Assembly: GCF_014863605.1 (NCBI RefSeq)
Contig: NZ_CP062252.1
Location: 6,239,501-6,303,500, forward strand
From: Pseudomonas allokribbensis
GTDB lineage: Bacteria; Pseudomonadota; Gammaproteobacteria; Pseudomonadales; Pseudomonadaceae
DNA: 64,000 bases
Direction: 5' to 3'
Part shown: positions 1-9,540 of the stretch, piece after piece
How the letters are laid out: each line of letters opens with the position of its first letter
Numbering within the stretch: position 1 is the first letter of the stretch
Translations under genes and position numbers: made by a program
The notes under the pieces: generated by a model
Told to the model about the DNA's origin: nothing
Databases searched by the model: none
The model's input: only the letters and a program-made list of their open reading frames with translations

Positions 1-2448
1 ATCCAGAATGCATTCATGGGCCACCCGATCATTGCGCCCGGTGTAGAGCACGGGAAAGGCGCCGGACAGATGCTGCGCCAGGTAATTCGCCGCGAGGATC
101 GCCACTTCGCTGGCGTCCGCCAGTTGCGGCCCCATCATGGCGATGTACATCCAGCTGATCGGCAAAATGCTCGCACTGCCCCAGGGCGCTGCGCTCACCG
201 CACCGTTCTGCGGTTGCGGCCCGTCGATCGGCACCACCGGGTGATTGGCGACGAACGGCGCCAGATGCGCCCGCACACCGATTGGCCCCATGCCCGGCCC
301 GCCTCCGCCGTGGGGAATGCAGAAGGTCTTGTGCAGGTTCATGTGTGAAACGTCGGCGCCGATGTCCGCCGGCCGCGCCAGTCCGACCTGGGCATTGAGG
401 TTGGCGCCGTCCATGTACACCTGGCCGCCGTGCTTGTGGATAACTTCGCAGATTTCGCTGATGCCCTCCTCGTACACGCCGTGGGTCGACGGATACGTCG
501 CCATCAGGCACGACAACTTGTCCCCGGCCTCGGAAGCCTTGGCCTTCAAATCCTCCAGATCGACGTTGCCCGCTTCGTCGCACTCGACGATCACCACCCT
601 CATCCCGGCCATCTGCGCCGAGGCCGGGTTGGTGCCGTGGGCCGAGGACGGAATCAGGCAGATGTCGCGCCCGCCCTGGTGGCGACTTTCGTGGTATTTG
701 CGGATCGCCAGCAACCCGGCGTATTCACCCTGGGCACCGGAGTTGGGCTGCATGCAGATCGCGTCGAACCCGGTGATCGCGCACAACCAGCGCTCCAGCT
801 CTTCGATCATCAGTGTGTAACCGATGGCCTGCTCTCGAGGCACAAACGGGTGAAGGTTGGCGAACTGCGGCCAGGTGATCGGGATCATTTCACTGGTGGC
901 GTTGAGTTTCATGGTGCAGGAGCCGAGCGGAATCATCGACTGGTTGAGCGCCAGATCCTTGTTCTCCAGCTGCTTGAGGTAGCGCAGCATCTCGGTTTCG
1001 CTGTGATGGGCGTTGAAAACCGGGTGGCGCAGATAGGGTGAACTGCGCAGCAGATTATCCGGAATCCCGGACACCAGCGTTTCAGCGTCGAGTTCTTCGA
1101 CGTTCAATCCATGATCGACACCCAACAGCACATCGAACAGTTTGCCGACCGTGCTCTCGTCACAGGTTTCATCGAGGCTCAGGCCCAAATGGCCGCGACC
1201 GAGAATCCGCAGGTTGATCTGCGCGGCCTGAGCGCTTTCGATGATCGCGGTCTGCGCGCCGCCGACGTCCAGGGTGAGTGTGTCGAAAAAGTGCTCGTTG
1301 ATGCGCTTGATGCCATGCCGCTCAAGGCCGGCGGCGAGGATGCAGGTCAGCCGGTGCACGCGCTGGGCGATCCGCTTCAGCCCTTGCGGCCCGTGATAGA
1401 CCGCGTAAAAACTGGCGATGTTGGCCAGCAAAACCTGGGCGGTGCAGATGTTCGAATTGGCCTTCTCCCGGCGAATATGCTGCTCCCGAGTTTGCAGGGC
1501 CATGCGCAGCGCCACGTTGCCGCGCGCGTCTTTCGAGACGCCGATGATCCGCCCGGGAATCGCCCGTTTGTACTCTTCGCGACTGGCGAAAAACGCCGCG
1601 TGCGGCCCACCATAACCCATCGGCACACCGAAACGCTGGGACGAGCCGAACACCACATCGGCGCCCAGTTCACCCGGCGGGGTCAGCAGCAACAGACTGA
1701 GCAAATCGGCTGCCACACAGGCCAACGCCTGTTGCGCATGCAGGTGATCGATCAACGGACGCAGGTCGCGGACCTCGCCGTGGGTGTCGGGGTATTGCAG
1801 CAGCGCGCCGAACACCTGGTGCTGCTTCAAGTTATCCACCGTGTCGACGATCAGCTCGAAGCCGAAGCCTTCGGCGCGGGTCTGCACCACGGAAATGGTT
1901 TGCGGATGACAGTTTTCGTCGACGAAAAACAGATTGCTCTTCGACTTCGCCACACGTTTGGCCAGCGCCATGGCCTCGGCGGCCGCAGTCGCCTCATCGA
2001 GCAACGAGGCGTTGGCCAGTTCCAGACCGGTGAGATCGATGGTCAGTTGCTGGAAGTTGAGCAACGCTTCGAGCCGGCCTTGGGCGATCTCCGGTTGATA
2101 GGGCGTATAGGCGGTGTACCAACCGGGATTTTCCAGCACGTTGCGCAGAATGACCGTCGGCGTGAGGGTGCCGTGGTAGCCCATGCCGATCAGGCTGGTC
2201 CAGACCTGGTTCTGTTCGGCGTAACCGCGCAGTTTCGCCAGCGCAGCTTGCTCGTCCAGCGCGGGCGGCAGGTCCAGTTCGCGGTTGAGGCGGATGGCAG
2301 GCGGGACGGTCTGTTCGATGAGTTCGATCCGGCTGCCCAGGCCCAGGCTGTCGAGCATCGCCTGCTGCTCGGCGGCATCGGGGCCGAGGTGACGGCGCAG
2401 GAAGGCATGGGGGTCGCGTAACTGGCTCAGGGATGGCAACTGGGACAT
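1..2448 (-). CDS. gcvP: Glycine dehydrogenase (decarboxylating), P protein, partial
   Basis: P protein of the glycine cleavage system. It decarboxylates glycine with pyridoxal phosphate and passes the aminomethyl group to the lipoyl arm of GcvH. The reading frame starts at an ATG at 2448 ([20 protein letters not shown]) behind an AGAGAG ribosome site and runs off the window's left edge, so 816 codons of a family length near 950 are present. Visible landmarks are the [12 protein letters not shown] segment in the middle and the C-terminal-half PLP motif [20 protein letters not shown], with the Schiff-base lysine at about residue 707. No stop or frameshift interrupts it. The other cleavage genes, gcvT and gcvH, lie 1.4 kb upstream on the same strand but are separated from it by a gene on the opposite strand and a terminator, so gcvP must have its own promoter in 2449-2605. 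Confidence 0.97.
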   Translation of the reverse strand, partial: MSQLPSLSQLRDPHAFLRRHLGPDAAEQQAMLDSLGLGSRIELIEQTVPPAIRLNRELDLPPALDEQAALAKLRGYAEQNQVWTSLIGMGYHGTLTPTVILRNVLENPGWYTAYTPYQPEIAQGRLEALLNFQQLTIDLTGLELANASLLDEATAAAEAMALAKRVAKSKSNLFFVDENCHPQTISVVQTRAEGFGFELIVDTVDNLKQHQVFGALLQYPDTHGEVRDLRPLIDHLHAQQALACVAADLLSLLLLTPPGELGADVVFGSSQRFGVPMGYGGPHAAFFASREEYKRAIPGRIIGVSKDARGNVALRMALQTREQHIRREKANSNICTAQVLLANIASFYAVYHGPQGLKRIAQRVHRLTCILAAGLERHGIKRINEHFFDTLTLDVGGAQTAIIESAQAAQINLRILGRGHLGLSLDETCDESTVGKLFDVLLGVDHGLNVEELDAETLVSGIPDNLLRSSPYLRHPVFNAHHSETEMLRYLKQLENKDLALNQSMIPLGSCTMKLNATSEMIPITWPQFANLHPFVPREQAIGYTLMIEELERWLCAITGFDAICMQPNSGAQGEYAGLLAIRKYHESRHQGGRDICLIPSSAHGTNPASAQMAGMRVVIVECDEAGNVDLEDLKAKASEAGDKLSCLMATYPSTHGVYEEGISEICEVIHKHGGQVYMDGANLNAQVGLARPADIGADVSHMNLHKTFCIPHGGGGPGMGPIGVRAHLAPFVANHPVVPIDGPQPQNGAVSAAPWGSASILPISWMYIAMMGPQLADASEVAILAANYLAQHLSGAFPVLYTGRNDRVAHECILD

Positions 2449-2605
2449 GACGGGCTCTCTCTTGGCTGGCGGCTCGGCGTCAATGCAACACGGTCAAACC
2501 AGCATAGCAGTCGATACCGTCGCGGACGGCTTGGCGGCGGGTGGCCTGACGGGGCATGCTGTGGCACCTGTAACACGCGCCCAACCCTCGGATGATCGAA
2601 TCCTC

Positions 2606-3748
2606 ATGAGCCAACTGCCGTTTCTGCCGTTTTCCAAACCTGTCATCGATGAAGCCACCATTGCCGCCGTCGGCGATGTCCTGCGTTCCGGCTGGATCAC
2701 CAGCGGGCCGAAGGTCCAGGCCTTCGAGGCGCAACTGTCGGAATATTTCGGCGGGCGCCCGGTACGCACGTTCAACTCCGGCACCTGCACCATGGAAATC
2801 GCCCTGCGCATCGCCGGCATCGGCCCGGGGGACGAAGTGATCACCACGCCGATTTCCTGGGTGGCCACGGCCAACGTGATTCTTGAGGTGGGGGCCACAC
2901 CGGTGTTCGCCGACATCGACCCGGTCACCCGCAACATCGACCTGGATCGACTGGAAGCGGCCATCACCCCGCGCACCAAGGCGATCATCCCGGTCTATCT
3001 CGCCGGGTTGCCGGTGGACATGGAGCGCCTGTACGCCATCGCCAAAAAACACAACCTGCGCATCGTCGAAGACGCCGCGCAGGCACTCGGTTCGAGCTGG
3101 AACGGCCAGCGCATCGGTGCCACCGGTGATTTCGTGTCGTTCAGCTTCCAGGCCAACAAGAACGTGACCTGCTCCGAAGGCGGATGCCTGGTGCTGAATA
3201 CGCCGGAAGAAGTGCGTCTGGCAGAGAAATATCGCCTGCAAGGCGTCACCCGCACCGGGTTCGACGGTCTGGATGTCGATGTGCTGGGTGGCAAGTTCAA
3301 CATGACCGATGTGGCGGCCGTCATCGGCCTCGGGCAGTTCGCCCACATCGAAGCGCTGACCGCCCATCGTCAGGAACTGGCTCGCCACTACTTCAAATGC
3401 TTTGGCGACGACTTCGAAGCCACGTATGGCGCGCAACTGCCACCTGCCGACTTCACCAACAGCAACTGGCACCTGTTCCAGCTGGTGTTGCCGGAGCGCA
3501 AGGACGGCTTGCCGGCGCGGGCCACGTTCATGGAGCAGATGCAGGCGCTGGGCGTCGGCATCGGCTATCACTACCCGCCGATCCACCTGCTGAGCCTGTA
3601 CCGCGAGCGCGGTTTCAAGGAAGGGATGTTGCCGGTGGCCGAGCGCGTCGGGCGGCTGATTGTGTCGTTGCCGATGTTCACCACCATGACCAAGGCAGAT
3701 GTCGAGCGCTCGGTGGCGGCGGTCAAAGCGGTACTGGGCAACGCCTGA
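2606..3748 (+). CDS. DegT/DnrJ/EryC1/StrS (ArnB-like) aminotransferase
   Basis: PLP-dependent sugar aminotransferase of the DegT/DnrJ/EryC1/StrS family, 380 residues, the usual size. The ATG at 2606 (MSQLPFLPFSKPVIDE) was chosen because family proteins begin with this FxxPxIxxxxxxxV block; an upstream extension in frame is not family-like. Seen are the substrate/PLP segment NSGTCTMEIAL near residue 57, EDAAQALGSSWNG near 155, and the lysine region SFSFQANKNVTCSEGG with the likely Schiff-base Lys185. The family transfers an amino group from glutamate to a 4-keto nucleotide sugar, as in ArnB. No other sugar-nucleotide or lipid A modification gene is near, so the substrate cannot be named. It is transcribed divergently from gcvP and convergently with gcvH. 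Confidence 0.88.
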   Translation: MSQLPFLPFSKPVIDEATIAAVGDVLRSGWITSGPKVQAFEAQLSEYFGGRPVRTFNSGTCTMEIALRIAGIGPGDEVITTPISWVATANVILEVGATPVFADIDPVTRNIDLDRLEAAITPRTKAIIPVYLAGLPVDMERLYAIAKKHNLRIVEDAAQALGSSWNGQRIGATGDFVSFSFQANKNVTCSEGGCLVLNTPEEVRLAEKYRLQGVTRTGFDGLDVDVLGGKFNMTDVAAVIGLGQFAHIEALTAHRQELARHYFKCFGDDFEATYGAQLPPADFTNSNWHLFQLVLPERKDGLPARATFMEQMQALGVGIGYHYPPIHLLSLYRERGFKEGMLPVAERVGRLIVSLPMFTTMTKADVERSVAAVKAVLGNA

Positions 3749-3774
3749 GCCGCGCAATAGAAAGCTGCGGCCAC

Positions 3775-3800
3775 AAAAAAGCCCCGACGGATCGGGGCTT
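3775..3800 (-). terminator. Intrinsic terminator of gcvTH
   Basis: Inverted repeat GCCCCGA/TCGGGGC (3781-3787 and 3792-3798). On the minus strand it is followed by six T residues (the A run 3775-3780 on the plus strand). It ends the gcvT-gcvH transcript and may also stop the convergent aminotransferase transcript, although the T run on that side is short. Confidence 0.85.
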
Positions 3801-3818
3801 TGCGGTGTTGCGTGAAGC

Positions 3819-4202
3819 TTATTCGCCGATGGCGGCTTTGTAGCCGGCAGCGTCGAGCAGCTTTTCCAGGTCCGCAGCGTTATCTGGCTTGAGTTTGAAG
3901 ATCCACGCGCCGTAAGGGTCGGAGTTCAGCAGTTCCGGCGAGGCGCTCAGTTCTTCGTTGACAGCGATCACTTCACCGGCAATCGGCGAATAAATGTCGG
4001 AAGCGGCTTTCACCGACTCCACCACACCGGCCTGATCTTCAGCTGCAAACTTGTTACCCACTTCCGTCAGCTCGACGAACACCACATCACCCAGCGCTTC
4101 CTGCGCGTGATCGCTGATGCCCACGGTGACGGTGCCATCGGCTTCCAGGCGCGCCCATTCATGACTTTCGGCAAAACGCAGTTCGGCTGGGATGTTGCTC
4201 AT
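3819..4202 (-). CDS. gcvH: Glycine cleavage system H protein
   Basis: Lipoyl carrier of the glycine cleavage system; it shuttles the aminomethyl group from GcvP to GcvT and is reoxidised by dihydrolipoamide dehydrogenase. The protein is 127 residues, the normal size. The start ATG at 4202 gives [17 protein letters not shown] and has GAGGA upstream; a start 5 codons further upstream is possible but lacks a comparable site. The lipoylation motif [10 protein letters not shown] places the modified lysine at residue 65. It follows gcvT after 48 bp on the same strand, so the two form a transcription unit that stops at the hairpin just downstream. Confidence 0.97.
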   Translation of the reverse strand: MSNIPAELRFAESHEWARLEADGTVTVGISDHAQEALGDVVFVELTEVGNKFAAEDQAGVVESVKAASDIYSPIAGEVIAVNEELSASPELLNSDPYGAWIFKLKPDNAADLEKLLDAAGYKAAIGE

Positions 4203-4250
4203 GCTCGGTGTCCTCAAGAAATTGTCAGCGGTCGTGCCCGCCGGAAAAGG

Positions 4251-5333
4251 TTAGATCAAGGTTTTGCCGTGACGGACGAAGGTCGGTTTGACCACTCGTA
4301 CCGGATACCACTTGCCACGGATTTCCACTTCGGCGCGGTCGGCAGTCGCCATCGGCACACGCGCCAGGGCAATCGACTTGCTAAGCGTAGGAGAGAAACT
4401 ACCACTGGTGATCTCTCCTTCGCCAACATCAGCGATACGAACCACCTGATGCGCACGCAAAACCCCGCGTTCCTCGAGCACCAGACCCACCAGTTTGTGC
4501 TGCACGCCGGCGGTTTTTTCCGCTTCCAGCGCATCGCGACCGATGAACCGACGCGTGGCCGGTTCCCAGGCGATGCTCCAGGCCATGTTCGAAGCCAGTG
4601 GCGAAACGTCTTGATGGATGTCTTGGCCGTAGAGGTTCATCCCGGCCTCCACCCGCAAGGTGTCGCGGGCACCGAGGCCGATGGGAGAAATGCCGGCGCC
4701 CACCAGATCGTTGAAAAATCCGGGGGCCTGATCGGCCGGCAGGGCGATTTCCAGACCGTCCTCACCGGTGTAGCCGGTCCGCGCAATGAACCAGTCGCCG
4801 TCGACGTGGCCTTCGAAAGGCTTGAGCATCTGGATCAGATTGGCGCGGGACTGGGTCACCAGCTCGGCAATCTTGTGCCGGGCATGGGGGCCTTGAATGG
4901 CGAGCATCGCCAGATCCGTACGCTCGTGCAGTTGCACGTCGTAGCCGGTGAGATGAGCCTGCATCCACGCCAGGTCCTGATCGCGGGTCGAGGCGTTGAC
5001 CACCAGTCGGTAACCGTCCTCGAGACGGTAGACGATCATGTCGTCGACGATACCGCCGCGCTCGTTGAGCATGGTGCTGTACAACGCACGGCCGGGGCTG
5101 TGCAGGCGGTCGACGTCATTGGCCAGCAAATGCTGGAGCCAGGCCTTGGCCTGGTGGCCGGCGACATCGATCACGGTCATGTGGGATACATCGAACACCC
5201 CGCAATCGCGACGCACCTCGTGGTGCTCCTCGACCTGCGAGCCGTAATGCAGTGGCATGTCCCAACCGCCAAAATCGACCATCTTCGCGCCGAGGGCGAG
5301 ATGCAGGTCATACAGAGGCGTACGCTGTCCCAT
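4251..5333 (-). CDS. gcvT: Aminomethyltransferase, T protein of glycine cleavage
   Basis: Transfers the methylene unit from aminomethyl-lipoyl GcvH to tetrahydrofolate and releases ammonia. The protein has 360 residues, full family length, starting MGQRTPLYDLHLALGAKMVD after an AGGAG site 6 bases upstream. Conserved landmarks are FGGWDMPLHYGSQ near the N terminus, DVSHMTVIDV, and NERGGIVDDMIVYRL around residue 100, which holds the catalytic aspartate of the family. It is the first gene of the gcvT-gcvH unit. The 156 bp upstream contain a TACAAT element as a possible -10 box, but no glycine-riboswitch fold that I can recognise. Confidence 0.96.
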   Translation of the reverse strand: MGQRTPLYDLHLALGAKMVDFGGWDMPLHYGSQVEEHHEVRRDCGVFDVSHMTVIDVAGHQAKAWLQHLLANDVDRLHSPGRALYSTMLNERGGIVDDMIVYRLEDGYRLVVNASTRDQDLAWMQAHLTGYDVQLHERTDLAMLAIQGPHARHKIAELVTQSRANLIQMLKPFEGHVDGDWFIARTGYTGEDGLEIALPADQAPGFFNDLVGAGISPIGLGARDTLRVEAGMNLYGQDIHQDVSPLASNMAWSIAWEPATRRFIGRDALEAEKTAGVQHKLVGLVLEERGVLRAHQVVRIADVGEGEITSGSFSPTLSKSIALARVPMATADRAEVEIRGKWYPVRVVKPTFVRHGKTLI

Positions 5334-5489
5334 GGGTTTCTCCTTCCGGGCGTGGCGAAGGTGCGGAGCGCTGCTGCACGGTTTGAAAGCCCCGTGGAAG
5401 AAGGCTTTCAGCCGATTTCAGCGACAGGGTCTGTCAGACGGACCGCACCGAATGCCGCGCATTGTAGCCGCATGATTCAGGACTGACGA

Positions 5490-7106
5490 CTAAGTGTTTC
5501 TGTGGGCCGAGCGCCGGATCAGGCCGATGACCGGCAACAGGCCGACCAGAACCAGGGTCAGCGCCGGCAACGACGCCCTCGCCCATTCGCCTTCGCTGGT
5601 CATTTCGAAGATCCGCACGGCCAGCGTGTCCCAGCCAAACGGGCGCATCAGCAGGGTCGCGGGCATTTCCTTGAGTACATCGACGAACACCAGCAGCGCG
5701 GCGCTGAGCGTGCCGGGCAGCAGCAACGGCAGATACACTTTGAAAAACAGTCGCGGCCCACTGACACCCAGGCTACGTGCCGCTTCAGGCAAAGAGGGCC
5801 GTATACGCGCCAAGCTGTTTTCCAGCGGCCCGTAGGCCACCGCCACGAACCGCACCAGATAAGCCATCAGCAACGCCGCCAGACTGCCCAGCAGCAGCGG
5901 TTTGCCCGCACCGCCGAGCGAGCCGGAGAGTGGAATCACCAGCTCACGATCCAGATAACTGAATGCCAGCATGATCGACACCGCCAGCACCGAGCCCGGC
6001 AACGCGTAGCCGAGATTGGCCAGACTGACGCCGGAACGGATCGCCCGGGTCGGTGCCAGACGTCGGGCGAACGCCAGCAACATCGCCACGCTGACCGTAA
6101 TCAACGCCGCCATGCCGCCCAGATACAGGGTGTGCAGAATCAGCCCGGCATAACGCTCATCCAGATCGAAACGACCGCGCTGCCAGAACCACACCAGCAG
6201 TTGCAGCACTGGGATGACAAACGCACAGGCGAACACCAGACCGCACCAGCCGGTCGCCGCCCAGGCCTTGGGCCCGCGCAGGTGATACAGCGCTTTGACC
6301 CGTGGCCGTTCATTACTTGCCCGGTTCGCGCCACGGGCGCGCCGCTCGCCGTACAGCACCAGCATCACCACCAGCAACAACAGGCTGGCCAGTTGCGCGG
6401 CGCTCGACAGGCTGAAGAAGCCATACCAGGTCTTGTAGATCGCCGTGGTGAACGTGTCGAAGTTGAACACCGACACTGCGCCGAAATCCGCCAGCGTTTC
6501 CATCAGTGCCAGCGCCACGCCAGCGCCGATGGCCGGTCGTGCCATCGGCAACGCTACGCGCCAGAATGCTTGCCACGGCGACTGGCCGAGCACTCGCGCG
6601 GCTTCCATCAATCCCTTGCCCTGCGCGAGAAACGCAGTGCGCGCCAGCAGGTAGACGTAGGGATAAAACACCAGCACCAACACCAGAATCACCCCACCGG
6701 TGGAGCGTACTCGCGGCAGACGCAGGCCGGTTCCGAACCATTCGCGCAACAGGCTTTGCACGGGACCGGCGAAGTCCAGCAGGCCGACGAACACGAACGC
6801 CAGCACATAGGCCGGGATCGCAAAGGGCAGCATCAACGCCCAGTCGAGCCAGCGCCGACCGGGGAATTCACAGAGGCTGGTGAGCCAGGCGAGGCTTACG
6901 CCCAACAGGGTCACACCGATGCCGACACCGAGCACCAGCGTCAGGGTGTTGCCCAGCAGGCGTGGCATCTGGGTTTCCCACAGGTGCGACCAGATCTGTT
7001 GGTCGATGGTCTGCCACGACAGCAGGAGGACGCTGAGGGGCAGCAGCACCAACGCGGCGATGGCGAAGACGATGGGGTACCAGCGACGCTGGGCGGGGTG
7101 GGCCAA
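5490..7106 (-). CDS. Iron(III)-type ABC transporter permease, fused double domain
   Basis: Inner-membrane permease of 538 residues with two BPD-type permease domains in one chain, as in FbpB/HitB ferric-iron and related importers. About twelve hydrophobic segments are seen. Each half carries an EAA-type loop: EAARVLGQSPWQAFWRVALP near residue 165 and EAARSLGVSGPRLFFKVYLP in the second half. The start codon appears to be TTG at 7106 (MAHPAQRRWYPIVF), as the next methionine lies after the first membrane segment. It follows the periplasmic binding protein after a 95 bp gap filled by a palindromic repeat. No ATPase gene is adjacent, so the transporter must borrow one from elsewhere. The metal specificity is by family similarity only. 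Confidence 0.88.
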   Translation of the reverse strand: MAHPAQRRWYPIVFAIAALVLLPLSVLLLSWQTIDQQIWSHLWETQMPRLLGNTLTLVLGVGIGVTLLGVSLAWLTSLCEFPGRRWLDWALMLPFAIPAYVLAFVFVGLLDFAGPVQSLLREWFGTGLRLPRVRSTGGVILVLVLVFYPYVYLLARTAFLAQGKGLMEAARVLGQSPWQAFWRVALPMARPAIGAGVALALMETLADFGAVSVFNFDTFTTAIYKTWYGFFSLSSAAQLASLLLLVVMLVLYGERRARGANRASNERPRVKALYHLRGPKAWAATGWCGLVFACAFVIPVLQLLVWFWQRGRFDLDERYAGLILHTLYLGGMAALITVSVAMLLAFARRLAPTRAIRSGVSLANLGYALPGSVLAVSIMLAFSYLDRELVIPLSGSLGGAGKPLLLGSLAALLMAYLVRFVAVAYGPLENSLARIRPSLPEAARSLGVSGPRLFFKVYLPLLLPGTLSAALLVFVDVLKEMPATLLMRPFGWDTLAVRIFEMTSEGEWARASLPALTLVLVGLLPVIGLIRRSAHRNT

Positions 7107-7129
7107 GGAAAGACTCTCGTTAAATGATT

Positions 7130-7176
7130 GTGCCCACGCGTTGCGTGGGCACGTATCGTGTGACGCTGCGCGTCAC
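7130..7176. repeat. Twin-palindrome intergenic repeat (REP-like)
   Basis: Two hairpins stand side by side: GTGCCCACGC/GCGTGGGCAC (7130-7139, 7143-7152) and GTGACGC/GCGTCAC (7160-7166, 7170-7176). The same arm sequence, CCCACGC nnn GCGTGGG, recurs at 39088-39116 in this window. The element lies between the binding-protein gene and the permease gene of one operon, where such repeats are known to stabilise the upstream mRNA and lower permease expression. Confidence 0.8.
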
Positions 7177-7201
7177 GCTTGCGGCGATTCGACTCGCGAC
7201 G

Positions 7202-8206
7202 TCAGTTCCAACCCGCCCGATCCATCATCCGGATCGCTTCAGCCTGACGCTTGCCCGCCACCTCAACCGGCAACGTATCGGCCACAAACTGCCCCCACGC
7301 CGCCACTTCTTCCGAAGGTTTCACCGCCGGATTCGCCGGGAACTCCTGGTTCACGTCAGCGAAGATCTTCTGCGCCTCAGGCGTGGTCATCCACTCGACC
7401 AGAGCCTTGGCCGCTTCCGGGTGTGGTGCATGTTTGGTCAGGCCGATGCCCGACAGGTTGACGTGCACACCGCGATCCGCCTGGTTCGGCCAGAACAGTT
7501 TCACCGGCAGATCCGGTTTCTGCTTGTGCAGGCGACCGTAGTAGTAGGTGTTGACGATGCCGACGTCGCACTGGCCGGCGTTGATCGCTTCCAGCACCGC
7601 AACGTCGTCGGAGAACACGTCGGTGGACAGGTTGTTGACCCAGCCCTTGAGGATCTTCTCGGTTTTCTCGGCACCGTGGACTTCGATCATGGTGGCGGTC
7701 AGCGACTGGTTGTAGACCTTCTTCGCCGTACGCAGGCACAGGCGGCCTTCCCAGTTCTTGTCGGCCAGTGCTTCGTAGGTGGTCAGCTCGCCCGGTTTCA
7801 CCCGTGCGGTGGAATAGGCGATGGTTCGCGCACGCAGGCTCAGACCTGTCCAGGCGTGGGTGGACGAGCGGTATTGCAGGGGAATGTTGGCGTCGATGGT
7901 TTTCGAGGTGAACGGCTGGAGAATGCCCATCTGCTCGGCCTGCCAGAGGTTGCCGGCATCGACGGTCAGCAGCAGGTCGGCGGTGGCGTTCTCGCCTTCG
8001 GCCTTGATCCGCTGCATCAGCGGCGCTTCCTTGTCGGTGATGAACTTGATCTTCACCCCGGTCTTGGCGGTGTAGGCATCGAACACCGGCTTGATCAGTT
8101 CATCGATACGCGACGAGTAGACCACCACCTCATCGGCGGCCTGGGCGGCGGTGCTGCCAATCAGGGTCAGGGCCAGTGCGGTCAGAAGACGCTTGGGTGC
8201 CAACAT
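7202..8206 (-). CDS. Iron(III)-type ABC transporter periplasmic binding protein
   Basis: Periplasmic solute-binding protein of the FbpA/FutA type (extracellular solute-binding family 1), 334 residues. A Sec signal peptide is clear: [18 protein letters not shown] followed by TAAQA and mature [10 protein letters not shown]. The mature start [18 protein letters not shown] and the C-terminal-half motif [13 protein letters not shown], whose adjacent tyrosines at about 218-221 are the usual ferric ligands in this family, support iron(III) binding. It is the first gene of an operon with the fused permease 5490-7106. Iron as the substrate is inferred from the tyrosine motif and family. Confidence 0.9.
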   Translation of the reverse strand: MLAPKRLLTALALTLIGSTAAQAADEVVVYSSRIDELIKPVFDAYTAKTGVKIKFITDKEAPLMQRIKAEGENATADLLLTVDAGNLWQAEQMGILQPFTSKTIDANIPLQYRSSTHAWTGLSLRARTIAYSTARVKPGELTTYEALADKNWEGRLCLRTAKKVYNQSLTATMIEVHGAEKTEKILKGWVNNLSTDVFSDDVAVLEAINAGQCDVGIVNTYYYGRLHKQKPDLPVKLFWPNQADRGVHVNLSGIGLTKHAPHPEAAKALVEWMTTPEAQKIFADVNQEFPANPAVKPSEEVAAWGQFVADTLPVEVAGKRQAEAIRMMDRAGWN

Positions 8207-8313
8207 GGGAGTGATCTCTCGGTCGGGAAAAGTGGCCCAAATGATAAGGACTCACATTTACCAGCTCAATCGAACACTTTCCCAAGGAGTTACCAGATGT
8301 TGCACGACATTCG

Positions 8314-9537
8314 TCAGGCCTTGGCGAGGGCCGGCAAGTCCCCGGTCAGCCCCAACGCTTCACGCACAAACAGCGCTTTGGCCTCGGGCATCTGCTCGAC
8401 GATTTTCAGTCCGGTGTTGCGCAACCAGCGCAGCGGCAGCGGATCGGCCTGGAACAAGCGCTCGAAGCCTTCCATCGCGGCCATCAGCGCCAGGTTATGC
8501 GGCATGCGCCGGCGCTCGTAGCGGCTCAGCACTTTCACGTCCGCCAGGCGTTCGCCGCGCTCGTTCGCTTGCAGCAGCACTTCGGCCAGTACAGCGGCGT
8601 CGAGGAAACCGAGGTTCACGCCCTGCCCCGCCAACGGGTGGATGGTGTGCGCGGCATCGCCGATCAACGCTAGGCCTTCGGCCACGTAGCGCTTGGCGTG
8701 GCGCTGTCGCAGCGGCACGCACAGACGCGGGTCGGCGCTGATGACGTCGCCGAGGCAACCTTCGAAGGCGCGCTCCAGCTCACGGCAGAAATCCGCTTCA
8801 TCCAGCGCCATCAACCGTTCGGCTTCGCTCGGCGTGGTCGACCAGACGATCGAGCACCAGTCCTGCTGACCATCACGCTCCAGCGGCAGAAACGCCAGCG
8901 GTCCGTGATCGGTGAAACGCTGCCACGCCGTCATGCGGTGCGGTTTGCTGCTGCGCACGCTGGTGACGATAGCGTGGTGCAGATAATCCCACTCGCGGGT
9001 GGCGACACCGGTCAGACGGCGCACGGCAGAGTTGGCGCCGTCCGCCGCGATCACCAGCGGCGCGCGCAGGGTGCGGCCGTCGGCCAGGGTCAGCAGCCAG
9101 TCGTCACCGGAGCGGCGCATCTGCTCCAGCCGCGCATTGGGCAGCAGGCCCAGGTCGCAATCGTGCAAACGGTCGAGCAAGGCATCCTGCACCACGCGGT
9201 TTTCGACAATGTGGCCGAGTACATCGGCGTGCACGCTGCTGGCTGAGAAGTGAATCTGCCCGGTGCCACTGCCGTCCCAGACATGCATGTCGGTGTACGG
9301 GCTGCTGCGTCGGTTGACGATGCCGTCCCACACGCCGAGGCGATCGAGGATCCGCTGGCTGGCTGCCGACAACGCGCTGACTCGCGGCTCGAACGGCGCG
9401 TCGCCATTGAAGGGTTTGACGCTCAACGGGCTGCCGTCGAGCAGCAGGACTTCCAGCCCGCTGTTCTGCAACGCCAGCGCCAGGGCGCTGCCGACCATTC
9501 CGGCTCCGACAATCAGCAGATCTGCGCGCATTTCCAT
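8314..9537 (-). CDS. ubiI: UbiH/UbiF/VisC-family ubiquinone hydroxylase (UbiI-like)
   Basis: FAD-dependent monooxygenase of ubiquinone biosynthesis, 407 residues. The N-terminal dinucleotide motif VGAGMVGSALALAL (residues about 10-23) and the second FAD motif ALIGDAAHTIHPLAGQGVNLG (about 287-306) are both intact. UbiH/UbiF/UbiI enzymes add the ring hydroxyls of ubiquinone; the GDAAH form, and the presence of a true UbiH upstream, make this the C5 (UbiI/VisC-type) or C6 hydroxylase, which sequence reading alone cannot separate. It begins 3 bp after the thioesterase-like gene and is the last gene of the operon UPF0149-pepP-ubiH-thioesterase-ubiI. Confidence 0.88.
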   Translation of the reverse strand: MEMRADLLIVGAGMVGSALALALQNSGLEVLLLDGSPLSVKPFNGDAPFEPRVSALSAASQRILDRLGVWDGIVNRRSSPYTDMHVWDGSGTGQIHFSASSVHADVLGHIVENRVVQDALLDRLHDCDLGLLPNARLEQMRRSGDDWLLTLADGRTLRAPLVIAADGANSAVRRLTGVATREWDYLHHAIVTSVRSSKPHRMTAWQRFTDHGPLAFLPLERDGQQDWCSIVWSTTPSEAERLMALDEADFCRELERAFEGCLGDVISADPRLCVPLRQRHAKRYVAEGLALIGDAAHTIHPLAGQGVNLGFLDAAVLAEVLLQANERGERLADVKVLSRYERRRMPHNLALMAAMEGFERLFQADPLPLRWLRNTGLKIVEQMPEAKALFVREALGLTGDLPALAKA

Positions 9538-9540
9538 GCT

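Noticed and set aside
1111..2421. 436-codon open frame on the plus strand inside gcvP
   Set aside because: It is antisense to gcvP, which has a clear family match. High GC keeps the third frame open; composition and lack of a ribosome site do not support it.
2480..3757. 425-codon minus-strand frame opposite the aminotransferase
   Set aside because: Antisense to a well-supported gene, rich in Arg/His/Gly as expected for a GC-driven shadow frame.
5334..5489. Glycine riboswitch before gcvT
   Set aside because: I looked for the conserved glycine-aptamer core in the 156-bp leader and could not find it.
8238..8258. Possible Fur box before the iron binding-protein gene
   Set aside because: AATGATAA is present, but only about 10 of 19 positions match the consensus, which is too weak to report as a site.
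8297..8521. Plus-strand frame starting MLHDIRQALARAGKSP behind AAGGAG
   Set aside because: The start looks good (AAGGAGTTACCAGATG), but it runs into the 3' end of ubiI in antisense and shows no family. Could be a remnant of a gene, but nothing supports it.
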